Origin: Mycobacterium sp. Z3061
Lineage (GTDB): Bacteria; Actinomycetota; Actinomycetes; Mycobacteriales; Mycobacteriaceae
Reading direction: 5' to 3'
Length of the DNA: 64,000 nt
Assembly: GCF_031583025.1 (NCBI RefSeq)
Contig: NZ_CP134062.1
Span: 5,429,234 to 5,493,233, forward strand
Shown piece by piece: positions 1 to 9,122 of this stretch. The notes under the pieces were generated by a model. It was not told the DNA's origin and did no database searches. It saw only the letters and a program-made list of their open reading frames with translations. Numbering within the stretch: the first letter of the stretch is position 1; every line of letters starts with the position of its first letter. The position numbers and the translations under genes were made by a program.

Positions 1-734
1 TTGAGCCGTCCCTGCAACAGCGAACAGCAGCGGCGTGGCTGTGGTCGCGGCAGCAGGCGGTGATCGCCGGCGCCACGGCGTCGGCATTGCACGGCTCGAG
101 GTGGATCGACCAGGCGGCGCCGATCGAACTGATCTGGCGCAATGCGAGGGCGCCGCAGCGCGTCATCACCCGTGCCGATCTGCTGTTGGACGGCGAAACC
201 CAAGTCCTGAAAGGCCTTTCGGTGACGACACCCGAGCGCACGGCATTCGACATCGGCCGCCGCGGGGCGTTGGGTCGCGCCGTCGCCGATCTCGATGCGC
301 TCGCTGCCGCGACGGACTTCAAAGTCAGCGATGTCGTTGAGCTGGCCGCCAACCATCGGCACGCGCGGGGCTTGCGCAAATTGGAAGCCGCGTTGGAACT
401 CGTCGACGCAGGCGCGCAATCGCCGAAAGAGACTTGGCTCCGCTTGCTGTTGATCGAGGCGGGTTTTCCGACGCCCCGGACCCAGATTCCGGTGCTGGGC
501 CGCGACGGCTTTCCCCGCTACTTCCTCGACATGGGCTGGGAGGACATCTTGTTGGCCGTCGAGTACGACGGCGATCAGCATTGGACCAACCCCGCCCAGC
601 ACGCCTCGGACGTTGACCGCCTGGAGTACCTGAACCGCATGGGTTGGACCGTGGTTCGGGTGGTCGGCCGCCACCGGCCAAGCGATGTTATTCGACGGGT
701 TCGGTGCGCTTGGGACACCCTGACGCGCCGTTGA
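1..734 (+). CDS. DUF559 protein, AbiEi-antitoxin-like family (5' end outside window)
   Basis: The frame is open from the first bases of the window, so the N-terminus is missing. The C-terminal part has the DUF559 (Vsr-like, PD-(D/E)XK-fold) pattern: a hydrophobic strand and then VEYDGDQHW at about 45 residues from the end, followed by DVDRLEYLNRMGWTVVRV. The upstream part, with ITRADLLLDGETQVLKGLSVTTPERTA-type spacing, resembles the large mycobacterial family annotated as type IV AbiEi antitoxin domain proteins. No toxin partner (AbiEii) is visible downstream. It lies next to the Bax-inhibitor gene, as Rv1073 lies next to Rv1072 in M. tuberculosis. Whether it cuts DNA or only binds it cannot be told from sequence. 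Confidence 0.75.
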   Translation, partial: EPSLQQRTAAAWLWSRQQAVIAGATASALHGSRWIDQAAPIELIWRNARAPQRVITRADLLLDGETQVLKGLSVTTPERTAFDIGRRGALGRAVADLDALAAATDFKVSDVVELAANHRHARGLRKLEAALELVDAGAQSPKETWLRLLLIEAGFPTPRTQIPVLGRDGFPRYFLDMGWEDILLAVEYDGDQHWTNPAQHASDVDRLEYLNRMGWTVVRVVGRHRPSDVIRRVRCAWDTLTRR

Positions 735-1000
735 CTCTGCGCCGACGGCGACAAAGTGCGAGTGGCCGCCACCCTCCACGCAGAACCAAAGGCGAAGCAG
801 ACGGCACCACACCCCGAGAACCGCCGTTGACTCTGCGCCTACGGCGACAAAGTGCGAATCGCCGCCACCCTCCACGCAGAACCAAAGGCGAAGCGGCACC
901 ACACACCGAGAACCGCCACTGACTCTGCGCGTATGGCGACAAACTCCGAGTGGCCGCCGCCCCCTACGCAGACTCAACGCCGAAGTGGTGCCGCGCAGCC
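730..1000. repeat. Three tandem copies of a ~96-bp intergenic repeat
   Basis: The 363-bp gap between the first gene and the Bax-inhibitor gene holds three head-to-tail copies. They are marked by GACTCTGCGC at 733, 829 and 921 (spacing 96 and 92 bp), each followed by a GGCGACAAA-type segment, CCGCCACCCTCCACGCAGA and a GGCGAAG segment. The third copy is the most diverged. No gene is supported in this stretch. Confidence 0.8.
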
Positions 1001-1051
1001 GCGCAGGCCGCGCACACCCCCCGCCGCGAAGCTCGCAACTCCGCAAAAGGA

Positions 1052-1084
1052 AAAGCCGGCACACCGAAGTGGTGTGCCGGCTTT
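1052..1084 (-). terminator. Rho-independent-type terminator of the Bax-inhibitor gene
   Basis: A perfect 14-bp inverted repeat (1052-1065 and 1071-1084) encloses a 5-nt loop. It lies 13 bp beyond the stop codon of the minus-strand gene. On the minus strand the stem is followed by a T-rich run, as expected for an intrinsic terminator. Confidence 0.85.
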
Positions 1085-1097
1085 GCCCGTCGAGGGG

Positions 1098-1937
1098 CTA
1101 GTCGTTCTGCAGATAACTCAGCAGACGCAGGATCTCCAGGTAGAGCCACACCAAAGTCACGGTCAGGCCGAGGGCGATGCCCCAGGCGGCCTTCTCCGGC
1201 GCACCGGCGCGGATCATCTGGTCGGCGGCGTCGAAGTCGATGAGGAAGCTGAAGGCTGCGATACCGATGCACACCAGCGAGAAGATGATCCCGATGGGAC
1301 CGGCGCTGCGCAGACCCAGGCCCTCGCCGCCACCGACGTGGAACATCGCCAGCACGAAGTTGCCGAGCATCAGCACCAGCACACCGAACATCGCCGCGAC
1401 GAGCATGCGAGTGAACTTGGGCGTGACGCGGATCGCGCCGGTCTTGTAGACGACCAGCATGCCGAAGAACACCCCGAGAGTGCCCAGTACCGCCTCACCG
1501 ATCAGCACCCCGGCATTGGCCGAGCCCACTGAGAAGTTAGCGAGCAGGAACGAGATGGCGCCCAGGAACAAGCCCTCGAGCGCGGCGTAGCTGAGTACGA
1601 TCGCCGGGTTGTCCTGCTTGCGACCGAACGTCGCGATCAACACCAGCGCCAAACCGCCGAACGCACCGACCATGGTCAGCGGCATCGCCAGCTTCAGATT
1701 GGTCGCGACCAGGAAGTAGGAAACGATGGCGGTGGTCGACAGCATCGCCAGCGTCAGGCCGGTCTTGGTGACGACGTCATCGATGGTCAGCGGACGCGAA
1801 GCGCGCGCCTCACGACCCTGTTGGTAGGGAGCGTAGGGGTCGGCCGGGTAGCCCGACTGCACGCCGGGGCCGAATTGCGCGTATCCGCCCGCCTGCTTCG
1901 GCAGCGAACGAAATACCGGGTTACTTGTCTCCCGCAC
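1098..1937 (-). CDS. Bax inhibitor-1/YccA family membrane protein (Rv1072-like)
   Basis: This 279-aa protein has an N-terminal soluble tail rich in Gly, Pro and Tyr (about residues 1-55) and then seven hydrophobic segments, the usual Bax inhibitor-1/YccA layout. The conserved acidic pattern near the C-terminus is present (FLIDFDAADQMI). The family forms pH-sensitive Ca2+-leak or FtsH-interacting membrane proteins elsewhere; the mycobacterial role is unknown. The GTG at 1937 was chosen because an AGAGGATCC purine-rich site precedes it and the protein then begins with the conserved RETSNPVFRSLPK. A longer frame reaches 1991 but looks non-coding. It is transcribed divergently from echA9 and ends in a strong terminator. 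Confidence 0.88.
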   Translation of the reverse strand: MRETSNPVFRSLPKQAGGYAQFGPGVQSGYPADPYAPYQQGREARASRPLTIDDVVTKTGLTLAMLSTTAIVSYFLVATNLKLAMPLTMVGAFGGLALVLIATFGRKQDNPAIVLSYAALEGLFLGAISFLLANFSVGSANAGVLIGEAVLGTLGVFFGMLVVYKTGAIRVTPKFTRMLVAAMFGVLVLMLGNFVLAMFHVGGGEGLGLRSAGPIGIIFSLVCIGIAAFSFLIDFDAADQMIRAGAPEKAAWGIALGLTVTLVWLYLEILRLLSYLQND

Positions 1938-2197
1938 CGTCGGATCCTCTCTCAAATGGCTGTGGCTTCGAGCGTGCGAACAATCGCTCAACGAGTGGTC
2001 GTCCGCCCGAGTTCCCGGCGGAGCTGCTGTTTTATCGTGAGTCCTGGACCCGTATAGCTCGACCGGACCAACCTAAACCTTAGCCCCGCGGTCAATGCCG
2101 GGCGAGTCACGATCTAGATTGCTCGTCAAACTCATGGTCAGGCACGGCCGGGCGTAGTAGGCAGGTTCGACCGGAATCGGCGAGGGGAGACGAGCGC

Positions 2198-3259
2198 ATG
2201 ACTGGGGTCGCTGAGGGGGCTGTAACGGGGGAAACTGACGAAATCCTGACCCGCGTCGTCGACGGCGTCGGATACGTCACCCTCAACCGGCCCAAGGCCA
2301 TCAATTCGCTGAACCAGACGATGGTGGACCTGCTCAGCACCGTGCTCATCAGATGGGGACGCGACGACGCGGTGCGCGCGGTGGTGCTCACCGGCGCCGG
2401 TGAGCGCGGACTGTGCGCCGGCGGCGACGTCGTGGCCATCTATCACAGCGCGCGCAAGGACGGAGTCGACGCGCGCCGGTTCTGGCGCGACGAATATCTG
2501 ATGAACGGTCTGATCGGCCGGTTCGCCAAGCCCTATGTGGCCGTGATGGACGGCATCGTGATGGGCGGCGGCGTCGGGGTGAGCGCGCACGCCAACACCC
2601 GGGTGGTGACCGACACTTCGAAGGTCGCGATGCCCGAGGTGGGCATCGGGTTCATTCCGGACGTCGGCGGGATGTACCTGTTGTCCCGCGCCCCCGGCAA
2701 GCTCGGCCTGCATGCCGCGCTGACCGGAGCACCGTTCAACGGACCGGACGCCATCGCACTGGGATTCGCCGACCACTACGTGCCGCACAGCGACCTCGGC
2801 GCGTTCACCGCGGCGGTCGCGACCAACGGCGTCGAAGGCGCACTGGCCAGACACGCCGTCGAACCTCCACCGAGTGAGCTTGCCGCACAACGAGAGTGGA
2901 TCGACGAGTGCTATGCCGCGGACAGCGTGATCGATATCGTCACCGCGTTGAGAGACCATGACGCCAAGCCGGCCAACGAGGCCGCCGATCTCATCAGCAC
3001 CCGCTCCCCCATCGCCTTGTCGGTGACCTTCGAGGCGGTACGTCGCGCCGCTCAACTCGAAACCCTCGAAGACGTTCTCGTGCAGGACTATCGGGTGTCG
3101 TCGGCCTCGCTGCGCTCACACGACCTGGTGGAGGGCATTCGCGCGCAACTGGTCGACAAGGACCGCAATCCGAAGTGGTCGCCGGCATCGCTCGACGAGG
3201 TCACCGTGGCGGACGTCGCGGCATACTTCGCGCCCGTCGACGACGACCTTCAGTTCTAG
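2198..3259 (+). CDS. echA9: 3-hydroxyisobutyryl-CoA hydrolase / enoyl-CoA hydratase EchA9
   Basis: This is a 353-aa crotonase-fold protein. It has the oxyanion-hole segments GLCAGGD and MGGGVGVS, and the hydrolase signature [14 protein letters not shown], whose Glu and Asp match the catalytic pair of 3-hydroxyisobutyryl-CoA hydrolase. The Glu that hydratases carry after the GGG motif is absent, so hydrolysis of 3-hydroxyisobutyryl-CoA in valine breakdown is more likely than hydration. The length fits the HIBCH subfamily rather than the ~260-aa hydratases. It sits 11 bp before echA8 and is probably co-transcribed with it, as in the Rv1071c-Rv1070c pair. Confidence 0.9.
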   Translation: MTGVAEGAVTGETDEILTRVVDGVGYVTLNRPKAINSLNQTMVDLLSTVLIRWGRDDAVRAVVLTGAGERGLCAGGDVVAIYHSARKDGVDARRFWRDEYLMNGLIGRFAKPYVAVMDGIVMGGGVGVSAHANTRVVTDTSKVAMPEVGIGFIPDVGGMYLLSRAPGKLGLHAALTGAPFNGPDAIALGFADHYVPHSDLGAFTAAVATNGVEGALARHAVEPPPSELAAQREWIDECYAADSVIDIVTALRDHDAKPANEAADLISTRSPIALSVTFEAVRRAAQLETLEDVLVQDYRVSSASLRSHDLVEGIRAQLVDKDRNPKWSPASLDEVTVADVAAYFAPVDDDLQF

Positions 3260-3270
3260 AAAGGCAGCAC

Positions 3271-4044
3271 ATGGCGTACGAAACCATCCTGGTCGAACGT
3301 GAAGAGCGGGTCGGCATCATCACACTGAACCGGCCGAAGGCGCTCAACGCGCTCAACAGCCAGGTGATGAACGAAGTAACCAGCGCGGCAACAGAATTGG
3401 ACAATGACCCGGCCATCGGGGCGATCATCATCACCGGCTCGGCCAAGGCGTTCGCCGCCGGCGCCGACATCAAGGAGATGGCGGGGCTGACATTCGCGGA
3501 CGCCTTCGGGGCTGATTTCTTCGCACCCTGGGGCAAGCTGGCCGCCGTGCGGACCCCGACGATCGCGGCAGTCGCCGGGTACGCGCTCGGCGGTGGGTGC
3601 GAGCTGGCGATGATGTGCGATCTCCTGATCGCCGCCGACACAGCGAAATTCGGCCAGCCGGAGATCAAGCTCGGTGTCATTCCCGGGATGGGCGGGTCCC
3701 AGCGGCTGACCCGGGCCATCGGCAAGGCCAAGGCGATGGACCTCATCCTGACCGGTCGCACCATCGACGCCGCGGAAGCCGAACGCAGCGGCCTGGTTTC
3801 GCGAATAGTCCCAGCCGACGACCTGCTCACCGAGGCCAAGGCCGTCGCCGCAACCATCTCTCAGATGTCGCTGCCGTCCGCTCAGATGGCCAAGGAGGCC
3901 GTCAACCGGGCCTTCGAATCGACGCTGACCGAAGGACTTCTCTACGAGCGCCGGCTCTTTCACTCCACCTTCGCCACCGACGACCAGTCCGAGGGCATGG
4001 CGGCCTTCATCGAAAAGCGCCCGCCCGACTTCAACCACCGATGA
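3271..4044 (+). CDS. echA8: Enoyl-CoA hydratase EchA8
   Basis: This is a 257-aa classical crotonase. The CoA/oxyanion segment [11 protein letters not shown], the GGGCELAM motif with the first catalytic Glu, and [15 protein letters not shown] with the second are all present, so it should hydrate short to medium enoyl-CoA in beta-oxidation. The ATG at 3271 was chosen because AAAGG precedes it and the protein then starts [10 protein letters not shown], typical of the family; an in-frame extension upstream overlaps echA9. Its stop overlaps the ATG of the next gene (ATGA), implying translational coupling. Confidence 0.95.
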   Translation: MAYETILVEREERVGIITLNRPKALNALNSQVMNEVTSAATELDNDPAIGAIIITGSAKAFAAGADIKEMAGLTFADAFGADFFAPWGKLAAVRTPTIAAVAGYALGGGCELAMMCDLLIAADTAKFGQPEIKLGVIPGMGGSQRLTRAIGKAKAMDLILTGRTIDAAEAERSGLVSRIVPADDLLTEAKAVAATISQMSLPSAQMAKEAVNRAFESTLTEGLLYERRLFHSTFATDDQSEGMAAFIEKRPPDFNHR

Positions 4045-5783
4045 GCGAATCCCCGGTCGCCGCAACCACCGAGCAGGACCCGGCGGAGCACACCGACGCC
4101 GCGGCAGCGGCCCCCTGGTGGCATCGCTACCGCGGCCGCTGGTGGGTCCGCCACTACACCTATACCGGGACCCTGTTCGGCCTGATCTTCATCTGGTTGT
4201 CGCTCACTCCGTCGTTGCTGCCGCGCGGTCCGCTGTTCCAGGGCGTGGTCAGCGGTTGCTCGGGCGCCATCGGTTACGGGCTGGGCGTATTCGCCGTCTG
4301 GCTGGTCCGCTACATGCGGTCGCAGAACACCAGTCCCCCTGCGCCGCCGTGGGTTTGGCCGCCACTGATCGGGGTCGGCGCGATCGGCGTCGTCGTCATG
4401 GCCGTGCGGTTCCATGTCTGGCAGGACCATGTGCGCGACATGATGGGCGTCGAGCACCTCAAATGGTACGACTATCCGCTCACCGCGGTACTCGGAGTGA
4501 TCGTGCTGTTCTCGCTGGTCGAGATCGGCCAGCTCATCCGCCGGCTGGTCATTGTGCTTGTGGGACAAGTAGATCGGATCGCACCGTTCCGGGTGTCCGC
4601 GACCATCGTGGTGATCGGGCTGATCGTGTTGACGATCACCTTGCTCAACGGCGTCGTCCTCAAGTTCGCAATGCGTTCGATGAACGGCAGTTTCGCTGCG
4701 GTCAACAACGAAATGGACCCCGGCTTCAGCCCGCCCAAGTCCAAGCTGCGCTCGGGCGGCCCGGAGTCACTGGTGTCCTGGGAGTCCCTGGGGCACCAGG
4801 GCCGCATCTTCGTCGAGGGTGGGCCTGCGGTCAGCAAACTGAGCGCATTCAACGGCACCCCGGCCATTGAACCGATCCGGGCGTACGCCGGGTTGAAATC
4901 CGCCGAAGACATTGACGCGACCGCCGACCTCGCGGCCCGGGAGTTGTTGCGCACCGGCGGATTACAACGCGCCGTGGTCGCGGTGGGGACCACCACCGGT
5001 ACCGGCTGGATCAACGAGGCCGAAGCCTCGGCGCTGGAGTACATGTACAACGGCAACACCGCGATCGTGAGCATGCAGTACTCCTTCCTGCCCAGCTGGC
5101 TGTCGTTTCTGGTGGACAAGGAGAACGCCCGGCACGCCGGCCAGGCGCTGTTCGAGGCCGTCGACAAGCTGATCCGGCAGATGCCGGAGTTCAAGCGGCC
5201 CAAGCTGGTCGTCTTCGGCGAGAGCCTGGGGTCGTTCGGCGGTGAGGCGCCGTTCATGAGCATCAACAACGTGCTGGCCCGTACCGACGGCGCCCTGTTC
5301 AGCGGGCCGACATTCAACAACACCATCTGGACCCAGTTGACCGCGAACCGCGACAACGGCTCACCGGAATGGTTGCCGATCTACGACGACGGCCGCAATG
5401 TGCGGTTCGTCGCCCGGCCGGAGAACCTGGACCGCCCCAAAGCAGCCTGGAATCATCCGCGGGTGGTCTATCTGCAGCACGCATCCGACCCGATCGCCTG
5501 GTGGACGCCCGACCTGATGTTCAGCAAACCGGACTGGCTGCGCGAGAAGCGGGGCTACGACGTGGTGCCCGAGATGCGCTGGTTCCCGCTGGTGACGTTC
5601 CTGCAGGTGTCGGCCGACATGGCGGTCGCCGTCGACGTCCCCGACGGCCACGGCCACCGCTACGTCGCCAACTGCGCTGACGGCTGGGCCGCGGTGCTGT
5701 CGCCGCCGGGGTGGACGCCGGACAAGACCGCGAAGTTGCGGCCTCTGTTGCACGCCGACTCGACGGCGGGAACCTCCGGCTAG
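4041..5783 (+). CDS. Membrane alpha/beta-hydrolase family protein (Rv1069c-like, DUF2319)
   Basis: This 580-aa protein has an N-terminal half with about four to five transmembrane segments (roughly residues 40-215) and a C-terminal soluble hydrolase-like half. That half carries the nucleophile-elbow segment [10 protein letters not shown] near residue 395 and FSGPTFNN further on. It matches the Rv1069c family, described as DUF2319/Abhydrolase_9. The substrate is unknown; a lipid or ester at the membrane is a reasonable inference. It overlaps echA8 by four bases and is the last gene of the echA9-echA8 unit, ending only 16 bp from the convergent rhodanese gene. Confidence 0.88.
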   Translation: MSESPVAATTEQDPAEHTDAAAAAPWWHRYRGRWWVRHYTYTGTLFGLIFIWLSLTPSLLPRGPLFQGVVSGCSGAIGYGLGVFAVWLVRYMRSQNTSPPAPPWVWPPLIGVGAIGVVVMAVRFHVWQDHVRDMMGVEHLKWYDYPLTAVLGVIVLFSLVEIGQLIRRLVIVLVGQVDRIAPFRVSATIVVIGLIVLTITLLNGVVLKFAMRSMNGSFAAVNNEMDPGFSPPKSKLRSGGPESLVSWESLGHQGRIFVEGGPAVSKLSAFNGTPAIEPIRAYAGLKSAEDIDATADLAARELLRTGGLQRAVVAVGTTTGTGWINEAEASALEYMYNGNTAIVSMQYSFLPSWLSFLVDKENARHAGQALFEAVDKLIRQMPEFKRPKLVVFGESLGSFGGEAPFMSINNVLARTDGALFSGPTFNNTIWTQLTANRDNGSPEWLPIYDDGRNVRFVARPENLDRPKAAWNHPRVVYLQHASDPIAWWTPDLMFSKPDWLREKRGYDVVPEMRWFPLVTFLQVSADMAVAVDVPDGHGHRYVANCADGWAAVLSPPGWTPDKTAKLRPLLHADSTAGTSG

Positions 5784-5799
5784 CGGAGCCGACGGCGTG

Positions 5800-6201
5800 T
5801 CAGGTCAGGACGGGCTGGCCTGAACCGACCTCCGCCAGCACGCCCGCGGCGACCAGCGCGTGATATCCACCCACGACGTCCGTCGCGCGGTGCAGACCGA
5901 GGTCCAGCAGCGCCGCGGCGGCCAGGCTCGAGGTGTAACCCTCCGAACACAAGATGACCCACTCGACGTCGTCGCCGGCGGCCTGCGGCAGCCGCGCGTC
6001 ACTGGTCGGGTCACATCGCCATTCCAGTACGTTGCGCTCGATCACCAACGCGCCGGGCACCTCACCTTCGCGGGCGCGCTGAGCGGCCGGCCTGATGTCG
6101 ACCAACACCGCTCCCCGGCGCAGGGCCTCGGGCACCTGATCGGCCGGCAGCCGCTGGTAGCGATCGCGGACGTCCTGAAGAATCCGGTCGATCCTGCTCA
6201 T
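5800..6201 (-). CDS. Rhodanese-like sulfurtransferase (Rv1066-like)
   Basis: This is a 133-aa single rhodanese domain. The active-site loop CSEGYTSSLA supplies the persulfide-forming Cys, and the VDIRPAAQR segment is the usual Asp-containing N-terminal motif. It should move sulfane sulfur to thiol acceptors. Start at 6201: the ATG overlaps the stop of the cysteine dioxygenase gene (TGATG), so the two are translationally coupled. Together they suggest handling of cysteine-derived sulfur. Confidence 0.9.
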   Translation of the reverse strand: MSRIDRILQDVRDRYQRLPADQVPEALRRGAVLVDIRPAAQRAREGEVPGALVIERNVLEWRCDPTSDARLPQAAGDDVEWVILCSEGYTSSLAAAALLDLGLHRATDVVGGYHALVAAGVLAEVGSGQPVLT

Positions 6202-6764
6202 CACGGCCCTTCGGGTTGATCGGTCAATACGGTGCGCTGGCGGCGCAGCGTGTTGCGCTCGGTGACGTCGTAGTAGGACATGGCGGTCAGCGGCGGGGAG
6301 TAGGCGTGCACACTCAGCGTCGGCGCCACCGGCGCCGGGGTGGTGATCGCTGCGGGGCGAGGCGCCCACACCACGTCGTGCACCCAACCCAGCGGGAAGC
6401 CGGCCTGGTCACCGGCGTCGAGCCGACGTCGGCGCAAGCGGCTTCCGTCCCAACGATATTCGCTGAGGGAACCGGACAGCACGGTCAGCGCCCCCAGCGA
6501 GCCGCCGTGGTCGTGCAGTTCGGTGGCGTGCCCGGGGACCCAACTGATCAGCCAGATGTCGAGCTCGTCGTCGCCGTAAATCCGGGTGAACCAGCGTTCG
6601 GTCTCTGGCACACCGCCGTCGGGCAGCAGGTGGTCGCACCGTCCGCTCAGGACGTCATCGGCGGCCTGATCGGTGGCGTGCAGCAGATCGGGTACCCGCA
6701 GCCGGGTGGGGCCTGAACTTGGGTTGTTGACGCCGGGGTACGGACGAGCGAGGGCGATAGCCAT
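6201..6764 (-). CDS. Cysteine dioxygenase (Rv1065-like)
   Basis: This 187-aa cupin has the iron-binding histidines in place: ELHDHGGS at 82-89 (H84, H86) and the later His of GWVHDV (H129), plus SVHAYSPP at 151-158 near the C-terminus. It should oxidise L-cysteine to cysteine sulfinate with Fe(II) and O2. It is the first gene of a two-gene unit with the rhodanese and faces lpqV divergently across 118 bp. Confidence 0.9.
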   Translation of the reverse strand: MAIALARPYPGVNNPSSGPTRLRVPDLLHATDQAADDVLSGRCDHLLPDGGVPETERWFTRIYGDDELDIWLISWVPGHATELHDHGGSLGALTVLSGSLSEYRWDGSRLRRRRLDAGDQAGFPLGWVHDVVWAPRPAAITTPAPVAPTLSVHAYSPPLTAMSYYDVTERNTLRRQRTVLTDQPEGP

Positions 6765-6869
6765 GGGAGAACTCCGGAGTGTGAAACGGATTGGGCAAGC
6801 GGCGGCGCGTCAGGGCCGACAACACTCGCAACAAAATCCGAACCGCTCCATCACGCCGACAGTCTTGCA

Positions 6870-6885
6870 TAGATTGGGACCCGTG
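6870..6885 (+). promoter_or_regulatory. Likely -10 box of a leaderless lpqV transcript
   Basis: TAGATT (6870-6875) fits the mycobacterial TANNNT -10 pattern. It ends seven bases before the GTG at 6883, the spacing expected if transcription starts at the start codon itself. No Shine-Dalgarno sequence precedes the GTG, in keeping with leaderless translation. Confidence 0.5.
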
Positions 6886-7308
6886 CGCGGACACCGACGA
6901 TGGGCAGCGCTGCTCGGCGCCCTGGCGTGCCTGCCGGCTGTCGCGGCCTGCTCGCACAGCGACGACGGGGGCAGGACCACATCGTCGCCGGCCCGATCGC
7001 CGACCACGGCCGGTTCGCTCCCGCCGGGCGCGATCGGCATCTCCCCCGGCGGCGTGACCACCCGGGTCGATGCCCCCGCGGAGTCGACCGAGGAAGAGTA
7101 TTTCCAGGCCTGCCATGCCGCGAAGGTGTGGATGGACGCCCAGGGCGGCACCGGCGAAGCGCAGATCGAGCCCTATCTGGCGATGGTGCAGACGTCCGCG
7201 CCCGGCGCTGCGGGCAGCTGGAACAAGCGCTGGGCGGAACTTGGCCCGGAGCGCCAGGCCGCGGTTATCGTTGCGGCGCAAGCCGCCGGCAGAGGTGAAT
7301 GCGGTTGA
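6883..7308 (+). CDS. lpqV: Lipoprotein LpqV
   Basis: This 141-aa protein starts with a short positive N-terminus and a hydrophobic signal ending in a lipobox PAVAAC (Cys at residue 23), followed by a Ser/Thr/Gly linker. The mature part has a Cys-containing FQACHAAKVW segment and a C-terminal Cys (GRGECG). It matches LpqV (Rv1064c) in length and position. The function is unknown; it should be anchored on the outer face of the cytoplasmic membrane. In-frame codons extend upstream to 6673, but the signal peptide and the -10 box favour the GTG at 6883. Confidence 0.85.
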   Translation: MRGHRRWAALLGALACLPAVAACSHSDDGGRTTSSPARSPTTAGSLPPGAIGISPGGVTTRVDAPAESTEEEYFQACHAAKVWMDAQGGTGEAQIEPYLAMVQTSAPGAAGSWNKRWAELGPERQAAVIVAAQAAGRGECG

Positions 7309-7399
7309 CCAATCGCGGCGCCTGCTGAATTGAAATCAGGCCTGCGCGAAACTGTCGGCCGGTTCCAGCAGGCAACCGCTCGCCAAGCACAATGTGGGC

Positions 7400-8455
7400 A
7401 TGTCCGGACCAATACCCCTTCGCCCGCACGGGACCTCTGCAAGTCGCGTCGCGCTGGCCCTGGGCAGCGGCGGCGCCCGTGGATACGCTCACATCGGCGT
7501 GATCCAGGAGCTGCAGGAGCGGGGTTATGAGATCGTCGGCATCGCCGGCTCGTCGATGGGCGCCCTGGTGGGCGGTGTGCAGGCCGCCGGACGGCTCAAC
7601 GAGCTTGCCGACTGGGCGACGTCGCTCACGCAACGCACGATTCTTCGCCTGCTGGACCCCTCACTCACCGCGGCGGGAGTGTTGCGGGCGGAAAAGATCC
7701 TGGACGCGGTCCGCGATATCCTCGGCCCGGTCACCATCGAAGAACTGTCGGTTCCGTACACCGCCGTGGCCACCGATCTGCTGACCGGCAAGTCCGTGTG
7801 GTTCCAGCGTGGTCCCCTGGACGAGGCGATCCGCGCCTCCATCGCCATTCCGGGAGTGATCGCCCCGCACGAGGTGGGCGGACGGCTACTGGCAGACGGC
7901 GGAATCCTGGACCCGTTGCCGATGGCGCCGGTCGCGGCCGTCAATGCCGACCTGACCATCGCAGTCAGCCTCAACGGCAGCGAACCGGGCGCCACCCGGG
8001 ACGCTGAACCGGGCGTGACCGCCGAGTGGCTGAACCGCATGGTGCGCAGCACCACCGCGCTGCTTGACACCAACGCCGCCAAGTCGCTGCTCGATCGGCC
8101 GACGGCGCGGGCGGTCCTGAGCCGGTTCGGAGCGACGCCACCGGAGACGGAGTCCGACGACTGGTCGGACTCTTCCGAGGAGCCGGACGACGACGCACCC
8201 GAAGTGCCCAAGCTGGGCAGCTTCGAGGTGATGAACCGGACGATCGACATCGCCCAGTCCGCACTGGCCCGCCACACGCTGGCGGCCTACCCGCCGGACC
8301 TGCTCATCGAGGTGCCGCGCACCACCTGCCGCAGCCTGGAATTCCATCGCGCGGTCGAGGTGATCGCCGTCGGCAGGGCACTGGCCGCGCGCGCATTGGA
8401 CGCTTTTGAGAATGCCGATGCCGACGACACGCAAGCACCCGCAATCGAGGGTTGA
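7400..8455 (+). CDS. Patatin-like phospholipase (Rv1063c-like)
   Basis: This 351-aa protein has all patatin catalytic elements: the glycine-rich oxyanion loop GSGGARGYAHIG, the nucleophile elbow GSSMG and the dyad Asp in ADGG. An acidic linker (DDWSDSSEEPDDDAPE) separates the catalytic domain from a short C-terminal helical part. It should hydrolyse acyl esters. A GTG at 7394 is also possible; the ATG at 7400 starts the conserved MSGPIPL. It is monocistronic by appearance. Confidence 0.88.
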   Translation: MSGPIPLRPHGTSASRVALALGSGGARGYAHIGVIQELQERGYEIVGIAGSSMGALVGGVQAAGRLNELADWATSLTQRTILRLLDPSLTAAGVLRAEKILDAVRDILGPVTIEELSVPYTAVATDLLTGKSVWFQRGPLDEAIRASIAIPGVIAPHEVGGRLLADGGILDPLPMAPVAAVNADLTIAVSLNGSEPGATRDAEPGVTAEWLNRMVRSTTALLDTNAAKSLLDRPTARAVLSRFGATPPETESDDWSDSSEEPDDDAPEVPKLGSFEVMNRTIDIAQSALARHTLAAYPPDLLIEVPRTTCRSLEFHRAVEVIAVGRALAARALDAFENADADDTQAPAIEG

Positions 8456-8532
8456 TAAACCGTTTATGGCCCGGCATGTCCGGTAAATACCCGGGGTGAA
8501 ATTGCGTAAATCTTCGCAATAACTCCGATCGA

Positions 8533-8922
8533 CTAGGCGCGTTTGCGCCCCGGCCCTGTGTGGGCGGCCGCTTTGCGCTGCAACTCGGCGACCAGGTCCG
8601 ACGGGTGGAGTTGCTGAGCCAGCCTGTTGAGCGCCAACCGCACCACGGCACTACGCGTGGCGTCTACCCGAGGCTTCGCGAAACGCGCTGCGGTACGGAT
8701 CGTTTCGAGAAAAGCATCAGTCGGTTCGTCGAGATAGATCGAGACCTTGGTCAGCTCCGTCGGCGCCGCCCGCCGCACCGGCGACGGCGGCGCACCCGCC
8801 TGCGGCGGGGCGGCAGGTCGCACCGGCGGCTGCGGAACCGGCGCGGGACGCCCACGGTAGTGCCCCACCGGAACACCATTGCGCTGCACCGAACCATTTC
8901 GCGCGGTTACGCCATAAGTCAT
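8533..8922 (-). CDS. Ribbon-helix-helix-like small protein
   Basis: This is a 129-aa protein. Residues 1-55 form a Pro/Gly/Arg-rich tail. The second half has a ribbon-helix-helix-like pattern: the beta-strand KVSIYLDE, a helix (TDAFLETIRTAARFA) and then TRSAVVRLALNRLAQQL. It could bind DNA, like CopG/ParD proteins, but no toxin gene adjoins it. A clear GAAAGGGAAA ribosome site precedes the ATG at 8922. It sits between the two patatin genes, where I recall no gene in M. tuberculosis. Confidence 0.7.
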   Translation of the reverse strand: MTYGVTARNGSVQRNGVPVGHYRGRPAPVPQPPVRPAAPPQAGAPPSPVRRAAPTELTKVSIYLDEPTDAFLETIRTAARFAKPRVDATRSAVVRLALNRLAQQLHPSDLVAELQRKAAAHTGPGRKRA

Positions 8923-9004
8923 TGTATTTCCCTTTCGAAGCGGTGAAGGAAGCAATTAACGCAGCGCTCCGGCATTTCAAGAGTTATGACGCTGCGACCA
9001 GCTA

Positions 9005-9034
9005 GGTATAACACGCTGACGATTGGCGCTACAA
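9005..9034 (-). promoter_or_regulatory. Candidate sigma-70-like promoter for the RHH-like gene
   Basis: On the minus strand TTGTAG (9029-9034) and TATACC (9005-9010) are separated by 18 bases. They lie about 80 bases upstream of the ATG at 8922 in an AT-richer stretch of the 200-bp gap. Confidence 0.4.
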
Positions 9035-9122
9035 CCGACAAAAAGCCCGAAAAACGCTGATTACATACCGATTCAACAATTCTTCAACTTCCGGTTCGCA
9101 GGCACTGAACGGCACGGCGTGA

